From: Galeruca laticollis
Lineage: Eukaryota; Arthropoda; Insecta; Coleoptera; Chrysomelidae
DNA: 64,000 nucleotides
Assembly: GCA_963921935.1 (NCBI GenBank)
Contig: OY998180.1
Location: 195,217,044-195,281,043 of the forward strand
Reading direction: 5' to 3'
Positions 23,437 through 35,300 of the stretch are shown piece after piece (positions within the stretch are counted from its first letter, which is position 1; each line of letters starts with the position of its first letter). The position numbers and the translations under genes are program-made. Under the pieces are notes generated by a model, which was not told the DNA's origin, did no database searches, and worked only from the letters and a program-made list of their open reading frames with translations.

Positions 23437-23896
23437 TGTTACGAAATCGTACACTATTGTAGTCCCTGAAACCGACTCTGTCTAAGCTATGTATGAAAGT
23501 TAAAATTTTGGTGAATGCGCAGGGGTTTCTCCGAACTGTTTACCATTATTTTTTGTGACTATTCTTATCTAGACATTTCCAGTAAGGTCCATTGTTTCTG
23601 TGAGCGGCAATCTAGAAGGATCCAGAAAAAAAGGATCTTAATATATAAGAGAGGCTACTTACCAACGGAGTTCGTTTCTAATTTGATATCGTGAGATAAA
23701 CAGTGAACAAGTAAATAGTAAATTAAGTCTAAGTAAATAAACAGTAGTGAAGTGTTTATATAAATTAGTGTAGGTGAATATACTGTGTATTTAATATAAA
23801 TTAGTGAATAGTTCAGTGAATAAATAAATTAAGTGTGTATGAATTTATCCCACCCGTCGTAATAAAAACTTTTAAAATAATAAGAAAAACATTACA
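23437..23896 (+). mobile_element. Solo Gypsy-type LTR, 460 bp, TSD CTAT
   Basis: Begins TGTTACG and ends ATTACA, flanked by the 4-bp direct repeat CTAT (23433-23436 and 23897-23900). Inside are a TATATATAAG box near 23640 and a downstream AATAAA-type signal near 23862 (TAATAAAAACTT). No internal region remains, so it is a recombination product. It splits the N-terminal exon of the piggyBac-like remnant. Confidence 0.75.
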
Positions 23897-24018
23897 CTAT
23901 TTATCAACAGAATTTGTGAACAATATGTGGGTACTTGTATGAACACTTCTACAACAAATTTCCCTTATAATTTTATGAATATTTTGTAGAGAATGATATT
24001 TTATTCATGATGGTAAGT

Positions 24019-26801
24019 AGGTAGGGGAGAGTTGGAAAAAACCGGGTACCCCTTAATTCATCTAACTAACTGCTGCCATCTATCAGACAATGTTAAAGTT
24101 AGTGTCCCTAAACCGCCAACAGTCGCGTGTATCCATTTCTACATCATTTGAGTAACATGTGCCGGAGCAGTAAGACCTCGCCTGTTTTTTGGGGTAGCAA
24201 ACTCGGTTTTTAATGTAAGTTTATAGTTTTTTTTCCTCTACTGAATAACTAATGACCATTTCAAAATTTAATACATGTAACCTAATATATTACCTTTAAT
24301 TTGGCCAAAAATTTTGAATATCATTTCATAACCTAAAAATTTAAATAATATTTAATGTCTAGTTTACGAGTTTGACAAAACCGGGTACTCGATTTTATCA
24401 GACCTTTTGTTACTTCCAGTTTCTACAGCTGTTCTTTTGCTTTTAGTTAACTACAATATGTCGCATTATAAAAGAAAAACTACTCGTCAATCATGGGATC
24501 AAGAAAGCATGCAAAATGCAATAGTTTAAGTGCTAGAACATAGGATGGGATACAAAAGAGCCTCTCAAAGTTTTGATGTTTCTCAATCCACTTTAGAAGA
24601 TCGTGTGAAAAAAGTAAGGAATGGTAACTCTGTTGAAGAAGCTAGTAAGAAAGGTAGGAATTACCTTTAATTTATTTCTGTTTTCTTATTTAAAATAATT
24701 ATAATTTTAGGTCTCGGTCGGTACAAGCCTGTGTTTAGCGCTGCCCAAGAGGATGAGCTAGCTTCGCATATCTTACAAATGGAAAGCAGACTATTCGGAT
24801 TTACTTTATCTGAACTGAGAATTCTTGCTTACGAACTAGCTGTGTAGAATAACATCAACCACAATTTTAATACAGAAAAGAAAATGGCTGGTAAATGTTG
24901 GCTTTATTCGTTTTTGTCACGGCATCCAAATCTTCGATTAAGGACTCCAGAAGCTACTTCAATTGGACGAGCTATAGGATTTAACCGAGCAGCAGTAGGG
25001 AAGTTTTTCACTCTGTTAACACAGGTTTATAACCAACACAAGTTGCCTCCTGAACGCATATGGAATGTTGATGCAACGGGAATTACAACTGTCCCCAACA
25101 AGCAATCTAAAGTTATTTCTATGAGAGGAAAACGACAAATTGGTGCTCTGGTTTCCGCTGCAGGAGGAACCTTGGTTACCGCCGAACTCTGTATGAGCGA
25201 ATGTGGTTCCTATATGCTTACAATGCTGATTTTTCCTAGAAAGCTTCCAAATGCGCAGCTTCTAGACCACGCTCCTCCTGGAACATTTGCTGAGTTCCAC
25301 CCAAGTGGATGGATCCAAACAGATATTTTTATTAAGTGGTTTAAAAAGTTCATCGAGTTTACTCACCCGACACCAGAAAATCCTGTTCTATTGCTTCTTG
25401 ATGGACACGCGACCCATACAAAAAGCCTGGACTTGATAAATCTGGCCAGAGAAAATCACGTTATCATATGCTTTCCACCGCATACTACGCACCGGTTACA
25501 ACCACTTGACGTGTCAGTTATGGCTCCCTTGAACACATATTATGGAGAAGAAGTAAGAAAATGGATGCGCCAGCATCCTGGAAGACGTGTTACAATTTAT
25601 GAAGTGGTAGGCTTTTGTTAAATCGGCAGTTATGCAAACTGCAATAAATGGTTTCAGGAAGTCTGGAATTTATCCGCTTAATCCTGAAGTTTTTCCTGAG
25701 TGGATGTTAGTTCCCTCAGAAACTAACAGAGCGAGAACTAAATATACAAGAAGATGAATCTACGACACCCAATTTGAACAAGGATTTAGGCGAAGAGCTC
25801 GATAAAGATTCTACTTCAACTACAAAGCTGACAGCTACACAATTATTAGCTCCGTTACCTCCACCTATCGATTCTCCGCAACCAAGCTGTAGCCGTATCG
25901 ATTCTCCCCAACCAAGCTGTAGCCGTATCGATTCTCCACATCCAAGCTGTAGCTCCTTAAACTCTCACACTGCAAATCATACTAACATCTCTTCATCTTC
26001 TAAACAAGCCACCACTAAATCTGATAGTTTACAAGCAACATTACCAAAACCAATATGGGATTTTTCAGTCTCTCCAAAAGAGGGTTTTCCGATCCCTAAG
26101 GCAACCAGGAAGCCATCCAACGATAACAGGAGAAGAGGAAAGGCTGCTGTAATAACATCATCTCCTTATAAGATAAGTCTGAGTTAGAGGCAAATTTTAA
26201 AAAATCCCCAGTCGTAAAAAAATTAAAGCTAAATGAACCTGACAAAAAAGGAAAAAATGTGGTAAAAAAGGCTGCACCAAAAACAAAATTGGTTCCGAAA
26301 TTAAAGGTTGCAGATTCTGATAGTTCGGAGGAAGAAGATAATAATGACGATGCGTGTCTGTATTGCAATGAATTATATTCAAACTCTAAGGCAAAGGAAG
26401 GCTGGATAAAATGTGTGTCTTGCAACAAATGGGCTCATGAAGCCTGTAGTGCCTATGATGATGTAGATGAAGTTTTTATTAGCGACTTCTGTTCATAGAT
26501 TTTCGATTTTTGTTCACATATTTTCAATAATATTTTATTTTCTGCCTATCAGTCTGTTTACATGATAATTAAGTTACTACCCGGTTTTATCATACCGGTT
26601 GGACAAAACCGGGTATTTTGCAATATTTTCTTAAAAATAAAAAAAAAATTGAGAATATTTATAAAAATTGACATTGGTATATCAACCTTAAGCAATTTGA
26701 GAATATTTCTATCTGTAGCAAACGTTTGCTACTCTAACATAGCAAAAGAAGTAGTCAGTTTTTGTACTGGTACCCGGTTTTGTACAACTCTCCCCTACCT
26801 T
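24019..26801 (+). mobile_element. pogo/Tigger-type DNA transposon with subterminal repeats
   Basis: Inverted termini GGTAGGGGAGAGTTG at 24020-24034 and the complement at 26786-26800. A central TA is present at both ends, as expected for pogo insertion. An 11-mer AAAACCGGGTA recurs beside both termini (about 24039, 24378, and near 26580, 26605 and 26770 in either orientation). It encodes a decayed DDE transposase and lies in an intron of the piggyBac-like remnant. Confidence 0.8.
24458..26498 (+). pseudogene. pogo-type DDE transposase with C-terminal PHD-like finger, broken
   Basis: The N-terminal psq-type helix-turn-helix starts at 24458 (MSHYKRKTTRQSWDQESMQN) with an internal stop. A GT-AG intron lies at about 24655-24712. 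The CENP-B-like second DNA-binding region follows, with another stop at 24846. The DDE_1 core is open at 24884-25621: Asp in IWNVDATGI, Asp in VLLLLDGHATH, and the final acidic residue after HTTHRLQPLD. A Ser/Pro repeat follows (three copies of IDSPQPSCSR type, 25867-25950). The end (26259-26498) is a C4HC3-like finger, CLYCNELY...CVSCNKWAHEAC. Combining this finger with a pogo transposase is common in insects. Confidence 0.8.
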
Positions 26802-27283
26802 TATTTCATTTTTACCAACTTTCTGTAAAATTTTAGGTCGAATAAAATTGGTCGATGGAGCTCTTGAACTTATGAACGCTTATATCGTACATCAACGTAT
26901 TGCAAACGAGAAAATGATAATTGCCGAATTCTAGGAACAGGTTATTATGGACCGTATGGGGTATGTTATTGCCGTACCAGCACCTGCCCTTATGGAAAAC
27001 GAACACAAACTTAACGACGTTGGTCGCGCAGGCAGAAGACGAGATGTATAGTGTGTTACGCAAAAATGGCAAAGGAACGAGGACGGCAAGTAGCACAGAG
27101 AAGAGCCACAAACACCACGTTGAAGTGCAATGCCTGTGAAAAATTCTATTGCCTAGACTGTTTTTTTGTCACGCAATCAGTGAAAAAATCCTAAATTAGT
27201 AGATACGTTAGAAATAAGTTTGTTGCTGTGTTATTAATTATCACAATGAAATAGCTCATATTCCGTTATTTAAAACTTTTAAT

Positions 27284-28195
27284 TTGAAAGAATCTCATAC
27301 ATTGCTTTTATTCAAATTTAGCGACAAATTTGATGGTTTCATTGGCGTCTATTTATTGAAACAATTAAATGCAAATATAAATGTTTACCGAAAACAAATT
27401 GAAACACCCACAGCAATTATCCCTTTAATTTTTGATTCAAATATAAATAATGATAATAATGTAATAAAGAATTATTCGATCATTCCTGGCGAAAATTACA
27501 AAATATTTATCCCATTACAACGTTACTTGGCAAAAACTCCGGAAGAAATCATTTCAATAAATGAAGAGTGTCCGATGTTAGAAGAAAAATATTACTGTCA
27601 ACAAGAAATGAAGTCGAGATACAATTGTACTATGGAAATATTAAACGGCCATTCTCCTACGAACTATGCTAACGATGCTCACCTTCAAGAAACTATAATA
27701 GAACAAGTCACAAATAACGAAGTTCTAATTATTCCAATTTCAGCGATAAAAATATTAACAAAATGTATTTCCGATCAATATTTGGAAGTTAATCATCCAT
27801 CAATAATTAGAATTCCAGAAGATTGCAAGATTCAAGTTGGAGAAGAAATATTTTCAACCAACGTCCAATTTAGAAAAGGAAAATCAATAATATTGCCAAA
27901 ATTAGATTCAAATTTTTTAGAAGTTCAAACATATAATTCACCAAACTTTACTAAAATAGATTTTGAAGGATTATATGAAATTAACAAAATTGCTAAAAAT
28001 ATAAAACCTATTCAAGAAATAAAAATTCAGCAAGAACATACAACAATTAGTTTATTTTCAATAATTTTATTTATTTGCATACGTATAATAATATTTTGGT
28101 TCATACGAAAATTCCAAGCAAAAGAAGAGCAAAAAAAACAAGAAAGAAGATATGAAAACAGAAGAAATCAAGACAGAAGATATATTTTGAATTAG
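27284..28195 (+). pseudogene. Errantivirus-type envelope protein fragment (Gypsy/baculovirus F-like)
   Basis: A 303-codon open frame resembles the C-terminal half of insect retroviral env proteins. It has a Cys-containing ectodomain (CPMLEEKYYC, YNCTME with an N-glycosylation site), then a single membrane anchor (SLFSIILFICIRIIIFWFI) near residue 265, then a short basic Glu/Lys/Arg-rich tail. The presumed signal peptide, fusion region and all gag-pol sequence are missing, so it is a 5'-truncated relic. A polypurine tract and an LTR follow directly. Identification rests on topology and context. Confidence 0.55.
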
Positions 28196-28254
28196 AAGAA
28201 ACAAATTCAAAATCGAAAAACAACTTCATTATTTTTCCATCTTAGGGATGGAGG

Positions 28255-28510
28255 AGTTATAGAACTCGAAATTTCTATAAATAAATAAGAATATTATGTT
28301 ACTCTGTAAATAACATAAGAACTGCAGAGTTAGCTTATATTTTAATATATATTCATATTCATTATTATTCAAGTTGTTGTTAGACGTTGTTGGTCAAATT
28401 AGTTAGTTTATTCTTAGCATTGTCGGTTCATTATTAGCAAGTATTGTAATTTTAATTATATTGTAAAAATAAAGTTTTTAAAAATAGTTTTCGGTGTTAA
28501 AAAGATACAA
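28255..28510 (+). mobile_element. 3' LTR of the env-bearing element
   Basis: A purine-rich primer tract (AGGGATGGAGG, 28244-28254) is followed by AGTTAT, the typical start of Gypsy/errantivirus LTRs. A polyadenylation signal (AATAAAG) lies near 28470. The right border is uncertain; no paired 5' LTR exists in the window. Confidence 0.5.
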
Positions 28511-28593
28511 TCCGCGTGAAAACCGGCGAGGCAAAATTGAAATGTATGCAACCCGCTGTTGTGTAGTATTTCTTTCTCTTTCTAGCTTGTAGG

Positions 28594-28719
28594 TCAACAG
28601 GTGTCTAAAAACATAGATTTCCTAGCTTGTTCTACATAAGTAGATGAAAGTATATTTTAACATTTGCATCTACGTATGTAGAACACGATAGAAAATCTAT
28701 GTTTTTAGACACCTGTTGA
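28594..28719. repeat. Long hairpin, 53-bp arms with 20-nt loop
   Basis: Arms at 28594-28646 and 28667-28719 are inverted copies with only a few mismatches (shared TCAACAGGTGTCTAAAAACA and GTTCTACAT with GTAGATG). The loop is AT-rich. It could be a small MITE or the source of a hairpin RNA. No target duplication was identified. Confidence 0.85.
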
Positions 28720-29395
28720 AACATTTTTGACGATAGCTTTGAGAATGGCTATTGGCCGAAAGCGCTTAGCTGAATTTATAATAAAAAACACACTTTGTAT
28801 TCGTCGTTTTATTAATTCAAGATTAGAGATTGATTAAAAGTAGATCACAGTAGATACCTATGCAAAGTTTAAAACTTTGACAGGTACGTATGTATATAGA
28901 ATTCGCATCAAATGGTATAGGTACTGCTAATTGACGTACCGATATGTATAGGAGCCATATAGAGAAATAAAACGCCCTTGTGTAAAAACATCTACATATT
29001 TCAGTTCCGAGATAATTTATTGACCTTTAAAATATATTGACAAATCGTGGAAATGATTCTCCGTATTGAAATTTATGATGCTGTTTTTTTATATTTCCTA
29101 TTTTTTAAATCTACTTTTTATGTAAATGTCTCTCAAGGTAAATAGTAGGTGTTGATGGTAAAAATTAATTTCCGAAATTAACCTTGTTAAAGGTGAACTT
29201 CCTTATTTTTAATAAATTCGCCAATTATTTTATCTCGACTCTCAAGCAGATCAAGTTGAAAAACCTTCATACGGCCTGGATTTTTTTTCAGTAGCTCAAA
29301 TATAAAAAGTGGGGTAAAAGACTTGTAGATATGTTATAAAACCCGGTAGGTTTATTAATTTATCTTAATTTGATCTGCAGAGGTTAGAGTTCAAT
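28720..29395. other. Upstream region of the secreted-protein gene
   Basis: AT-rich, no coding region seen. A TATAAAA box at 29335-29341 lies 55 nt before the ATG at 29396 and is the likely core promoter of the plus-strand gene. Confidence 0.45.
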
Positions 29396-32300
29396 ATGAA
29401 GGTACCAAGTGCAATTATTGTGTTTATTTGTGTTTTTGGATTCAATTGTTTACATGGGCAACCTGTTGAAAATGAAGTAAATAAAGGTAGGTGATATTTT
29501 AATTATATCTTTATGATTTTAATAATCTTATAATTAAGCCTATGCATTTAATGACCGGTTCTAATATTTTTAAAATACTTTTCGAGCTTCTTATGATGAA
29601 TCAATAGTGTGTAAAATTCAAAATATAGGTTTGTTTATAAATACTGTCTGTGGGTTAAGCTCTCTACGGATCGATTTCCGCGAACTTCTCAGTTTCCTTA
29701 GACCTGGGGTTCTCAAACTGTGGGTCGCGACCCCCAGGGGGGTCGCGGAATAAGGAGGAAAAAAACAAATCAGTCATAGCTGTAGTTTTTATTAATAACA
29801 AAATTTATAGGCTACACAAATTTGTAATACACATACAAGTTGAAGAAGGCCTAATACTATTTAATGGAAAATATGAGCTTGTTTGGAATTAACCAATTTT
29901 TTTATGCCCGGATTGAGTTTTGTTATACACAAAAGAATGTCATTTTCCAGGGTCAAACGATTCCTTGATTTTGTTTTGATATTCACCATTATGGAGAAAC
30001 CTTGTTCACAGTTATAAGACCTAGAAAATGGCATCAAAGTCTGTAATGTTTTTGTGGACAGTTCTGGGTATTCATTTTTAATACCTATCCAAAATTTGTC
30101 GATACAAGCACTGTTAAAAGTGAGTTTTGCTGACTGATCACTTGAAATTTCGATCAGTTGATCATGTTGACGAGCAGTTAGCTCAGCTTGTGTTACGACT
30201 TGATCACTGAACGGATTGACTACCCACAAAACCCCACTCGTATCCTTATTTGGAATGTAATGTGTCAGCTGTTCAATCAAACCTTCGAAATGAGAAGATA
30301 CTAGTAAGCAGAGAGATGAAGTGTCAGGGGATGTAGCGTTAATACTTGACAGATACTCTACAAACTCTTGAGTTAGTGTAAAATTTTCAAAATCTTCTTT
30401 CTTAACTCTTGCGTTCCAAACACTGAGTTTTTTTACAAATGCATTTACTCTGTCTTGAGCATATAGCATATTTTTGTCTGGTCCTTGTAGGGATAAGTTC
30501 AAAATATTAAGGTGAGAGAAGATGTCAGCCAAATAAGCAAGCTTAACCAACCACTTTTCATCACTGAAAAAAGTGGAAAGTTCGGGTTTACTATCTACCA
30601 AAAATAACAACATTTCTGACTTTAATCCAAACAGCCTGCTTAATACATTACCACGGGATAGCCACCGTACTTCAGTGTGAAATAAAAGATGTTTATGCAA
30701 GGCTCCTACCTCTTCACGCAAGTTATTAAACAACCTACTTTGCAGCGGGCGACTTTTGATGTAGTTCACTATCTTGACAGCTTCATTTAACACTTGCCGT
30801 AATTCATCTGGAATTTTCTTAGCTGCCAAAGCTTGCCTATGTAAAAAACAGTGGACCCAGCTTGCATTCGGTATAAATGATTTCAACCTGGCAATCAAGC
30901 CACTCTTCTTTCCCGTAAGGGCCATTGCTCCATCAATACAAATTGACACACATTTCTTCCAATCCAATTCAAAAGGTTCAGTTGCTTCGACAAACACCTT
31001 ATAAAGACTTTCACCTGTTGTATTATTCGGCAGGGGCTTACAAAACAAAATATTTTCATGAATAGCATCACCGTAATCGTACCGGATGAAGCATAAAAAC
31101 TGAGCACAGTTGGCAACATCTGTTGACTCATCCAACTGAATTGCAAAAAAAGTACTGTCTTTTATTTGCTTCTTTAGCTGGTTCTGAACAGCTTCAGCCA
31201 TGTCACATATTCTTCTTGAAATAGTATCATTTGATAACGGGATTTTTTTCAATTTTTCAGCATCTTGAGGACTGATTATATTTGAAACCATATCAATTGC
31301 AGCTGGAAGAATTAATTCCTCAGCAATTGTATGGGGTTTCCCTTTTTTAGCAATCTTGAGTGCTACCTCGTATGAAGCTTTAAGAGCATTTTTATTAACA
31401 TTAGCAAGATCTGTAATGTTTACCTGTTGACTTCGAAGGGATAACAGTTTTCTTTGGAAAAATTCCACTGGTTTGTCTTTCAAAGCAAAATGTTTAGTTT
31501 CAAGATGACGTTTCATTTTCGAAGGCTTCATGCTTTCAGCTGACAACACTTCACTACACACCACACATTGAGGTTTGTTTGCCAGTTCAGTGAAACCGAA
31601 TTGTATGTACGACTGGTCATATTTGCGGAATTTTGTCTTTCCGCACTCACTAGCACTAGCATCACTACTTGACGACGGTCTTATCAAAAACGTATCCATT
31701 GCTACTTTACTTCTTTCCAGCAACACACTAAATCCTCTAAAATAGATACATCTTCCTCATCACTTTTATACAAACACTTTTCGAGTACTGCTTCCGTCAA
31801 ACCTTCGTTCGCGAACATTATGAACCAAACAATACACTAATACCACCGTACATATAAAAACATAGTAGCGACACTCTCGACTCGTCCCTTTGAAGTATTT
31901 GTGGATAATTTCGCCGACAACATTCCAAGAAGTCGGGCAGTTGTTCACTGGCTGGCGGATTTACGAGGGACTGCTGTCGTGCTACTTCTATGGAAATATA
32001 TACTGTATACCAGAGTCTCTGCTGTATACTGCAGAGCTGCGTGTCGTATGCTCTAACGCGAACCCCTCTATACTAAGCAAGCCGACGTCACCTGCTAGAA
32101 ACCTGCTACTCTATAGGCGGGGTAAAGCGGGTTGGCATATCGGCTTCCGCACCGAGTGTCGCTACTAGGCTTTTATATGTACGGTGCTAATACCAAATAC
32201 CTGCTACCTGACACAACCTTTTATTCATGACTCACGTGCTCAGATACAAATGCGAAAATTGCAAAATCGTCCCTCAAAGAATGAGAAGAAAATAGTTAAT

Positions 32301-35300
32301 TTTCAACTCGTAAAAAGAGAAAAAGTAATAATACTCTATCTGACTTCCCTCCCAGTCGTAGAGAATACAATACCAGCTTTTGTGCAGGTCTTGTATTCCA
32401 GTTTAGTCAAAAGAATACTGAAAGTGATTTTGATAAATTTGCCTATCAACTTAGTTCTAAAATAAAAACCATGCTTGAAAATTTTATACGAGATATGCCT
32501 CAATCTTCTTCATGTGCAATCAATAATAAGTTAATATTTAACGAAAATGATATTGATAGTAGAATTAAAAATATTGTCGATAGTTTATTCAACTAACCAT
32601 AGTCAATACTCGCTTGAAAATAGTTCAGTGGAATGCCAAATCTTTAAACTCCAATAAATTTTCGTTAACACAACTTAATGTTGAAGACGATTTTGATATT
32701 GCTCTGATATCCGAAACCTGGTATAAACCAGCGGATGTCAAAAGGTTTCAAAATTTTAATATAATAACAAAAGATAGAAACAAAGGACATGGTGGTGTGG
32801 CTATATTCATATCAAACTCAACTAAATATGAAATTATTGAATTTGTTAATAACTTCAATCCCAAAATAGAAGTATGTGGTATTAACAGTACTAGTGGTGA
32901 TGAAAAATTGACAATTATAAGTTTGTACAAACCTTCGACAGCTAAAGCAGCTGTACAAGATTATATCAATTTATTTAACCAGATTAAGCACGAGTGTATC
33001 ATCGGTGGTGATTTTAACGCTCATCACGGAATCTGGGGTTCGGAGACGTGATCGACAGATGGTAATATACTAGTTGAAGCGTTAGATTATTTTCCTGCTT
33101 TAGCTGTAGCTAATGACGGTTGTGCCACAAGAATTTCTTCTCCATGACAAGCTAAATCTGCTGTAGATCTGACTATTTTATCTTCAAAATTGTGTTCTTC
33201 ATTTACGTGGTCCGTTTTATCGGACACATATGGTTCTGATCACTTCCCTATTAGGATTGTGATCAACGATATCCAAAAGGAAAATTTTTCGGTTAAGCGT
33301 ACTTCTAAATGGTCAATGTCCAACGCTAATTGGAAGTTATATCAAACCTCTATCATTGAATCATTCCAATCCGTCCCTATTTGCAACGATTCTAACGCCA
33401 TGATATCTTTTCTCACTGATACAATAACGGCAGCTGCAAATAAGTCTTGTAAGGTAATAAAATCAACTACTCATAATCCGACTAAATACATTCCCTGGTG
33501 GGATCAAGAATGCCTCGCAGCGACAAATTCTAGGAAAAATGCGTTAAAAGCTTACAGAACAAACTTAATCCCTTCTAACTTCATTGAATATAAAATAATA
33601 GATGCTATGTGTAAACGGTTATTCAAAACCAAATCAAGAAAAAATTGGGCCAAATTTTGCTCTTCACTTAACAGACAAACTCATCCAAGCGACATATGGA
33701 GACGGGTTAATAACGTTCAAAGTGTTAAAAAATCTTGTATAGTCAACGAAACATTAGTTGAAAACTTGCTTCAAAAAATTGCACCCGACCACGTCCATTA
33801 TCCAATAGACTGGCCTATTAATTCTCCAGAACAACATTGTTTACTAACACCGATAAACATCAATGAAATAGAAACAAGTATTAAAACCTCTAAAAAGTCT
33901 AGTCCAGGAATTGACGGAATTAATTAGGAAACATGCCGGACGTAGCGTTACAGTTCTTATGCAAAATCTATAATAATATCTTGATGAAAGGAGACAATTG
34001 CAACTCTTTAAAACAATGTGTTATCGGTCCAATTCCGAAGTTAAATGATTCATCTGCCCTCAGACCCATTGCCCTTATGTCTTGTTTATTAAAAACTTTT
34101 GAAAGGATTATGAAAATTAGACTGGAATGGTGATGTGAAAGAAATAATGTTTTTCCAGACACACAGTTTGGTTTTCGTAGGAAAAGAGGCACAGTAGACT
34201 GCATTGCACATCTAGTCACAGATATTCAATCAACGTTTACCGAAAACAATTATCTTGCTGCATTATTTTTGGACATTACCGGTGCTTACGATAATGTTCA
34301 ACTGCATTCTCTTTTTATGAATTAATTCAAATTGGTATTCCATCCAGATGCGCGTATGTCTTGGTTGAACTATTTGTTTTCAAAGATTTACCGCAGGGAT
34401 CAGTTCTAAGCCCGCTACTCTTTAACCTATATACCTTAAACGTACATGTTATGGATATAGAGTGCAACATATTGCAATATGAAGACGATTTCTGTTTATA
34501 TTGTAATGTTATTCTAATTTATTTAAACAATAAACGGCTGGGATAAATTTTAAACACACGGTATGGCTACTTACTAATTTATTTAAACACTAAACTAATC
34601 ACTAACACTTAATTTATATATACTCAGTATATTCACTTAAACTAATTTATATGAACACTTAACTAATTTATATTTACTGTTTGCTATTTCGGTGTATTTA
34701 TTTCACGAGATCACTTTATCAACTGCCCTGGTCCGCTGATCGGTCCTTTTTATATACTAGTGCCTTTTTTACTAGAGAATTCTGGAATGCGGCTTACACA
34801 AAAAATGCCTTTCACGATATTTCTCGATTGCCGGCTCAATCCTTAAAAGACCTTCCGAGAACATGTCTATAAAAACTGTCACAATAAATCCCAATAGACC
34901 TTCTCAGAATTCGGCGCGCTCGCCATTTTTTAACTCCGTTAACATAAGGTTACAAGACCGTACTTAGTATCTGCTTCGGTGTGTGAGTTTGTAACAATAT
35001 GTAAAGGAAAAGACATCAACAGTGTATTGAAACTCTAAAAGTCATTATGCAACATTGTAATAAATGTTTCTCAGATCTAAGTCTACACCTATCACCTAAA
35101 AAATCTTCTGTTGTATTCTTCACACGACATCGTCTACCAGCTGTTTCCAACCTGCAACTCACTAATATGACGATATCAGTGAATAGAAATTATATACTTA
35201 CTTAGGTATCACACTGGATTCAAAACTAACTTGGAATGATCACATAAACCAATGTATTGTCAAATGTGAAAAAAGTTTAAATATGCTGAAAGTTGTTAAT

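Larger units (their letters stand above)
23377..27180 (+). pseudogene. piggyBac-like DNA-transposon gene, split by two insertions
   Basis: An N-terminal exon begins at 23377 (ATG; acidic MDDSKAELLSNSDSDED). It is interrupted by a solo LTR (23437-23896) and resumes to a GTAAGT donor at 24013, where a pogo element sits. After an acceptor at about 26836, a C-terminal part reads GALELMNAYIVHQRIANEKM. In a shifted frame it has a Cys-rich tail with CNACEKFYCLDCF, like the piggyBac cysteine-rich domain. The catalytic middle is missing and stops are present. Family assignment of the N-terminal part is uncertain; Harbinger is an alternative. Confidence 0.4.

Noticed and set aside
31730..32250. Second terminus of the hAT element carrying the 621-aa ORF
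   Set aside because: Searched for the complement of CTGGGGTTCTCAAACT and the GGTCGCGACC dyad; none seen.
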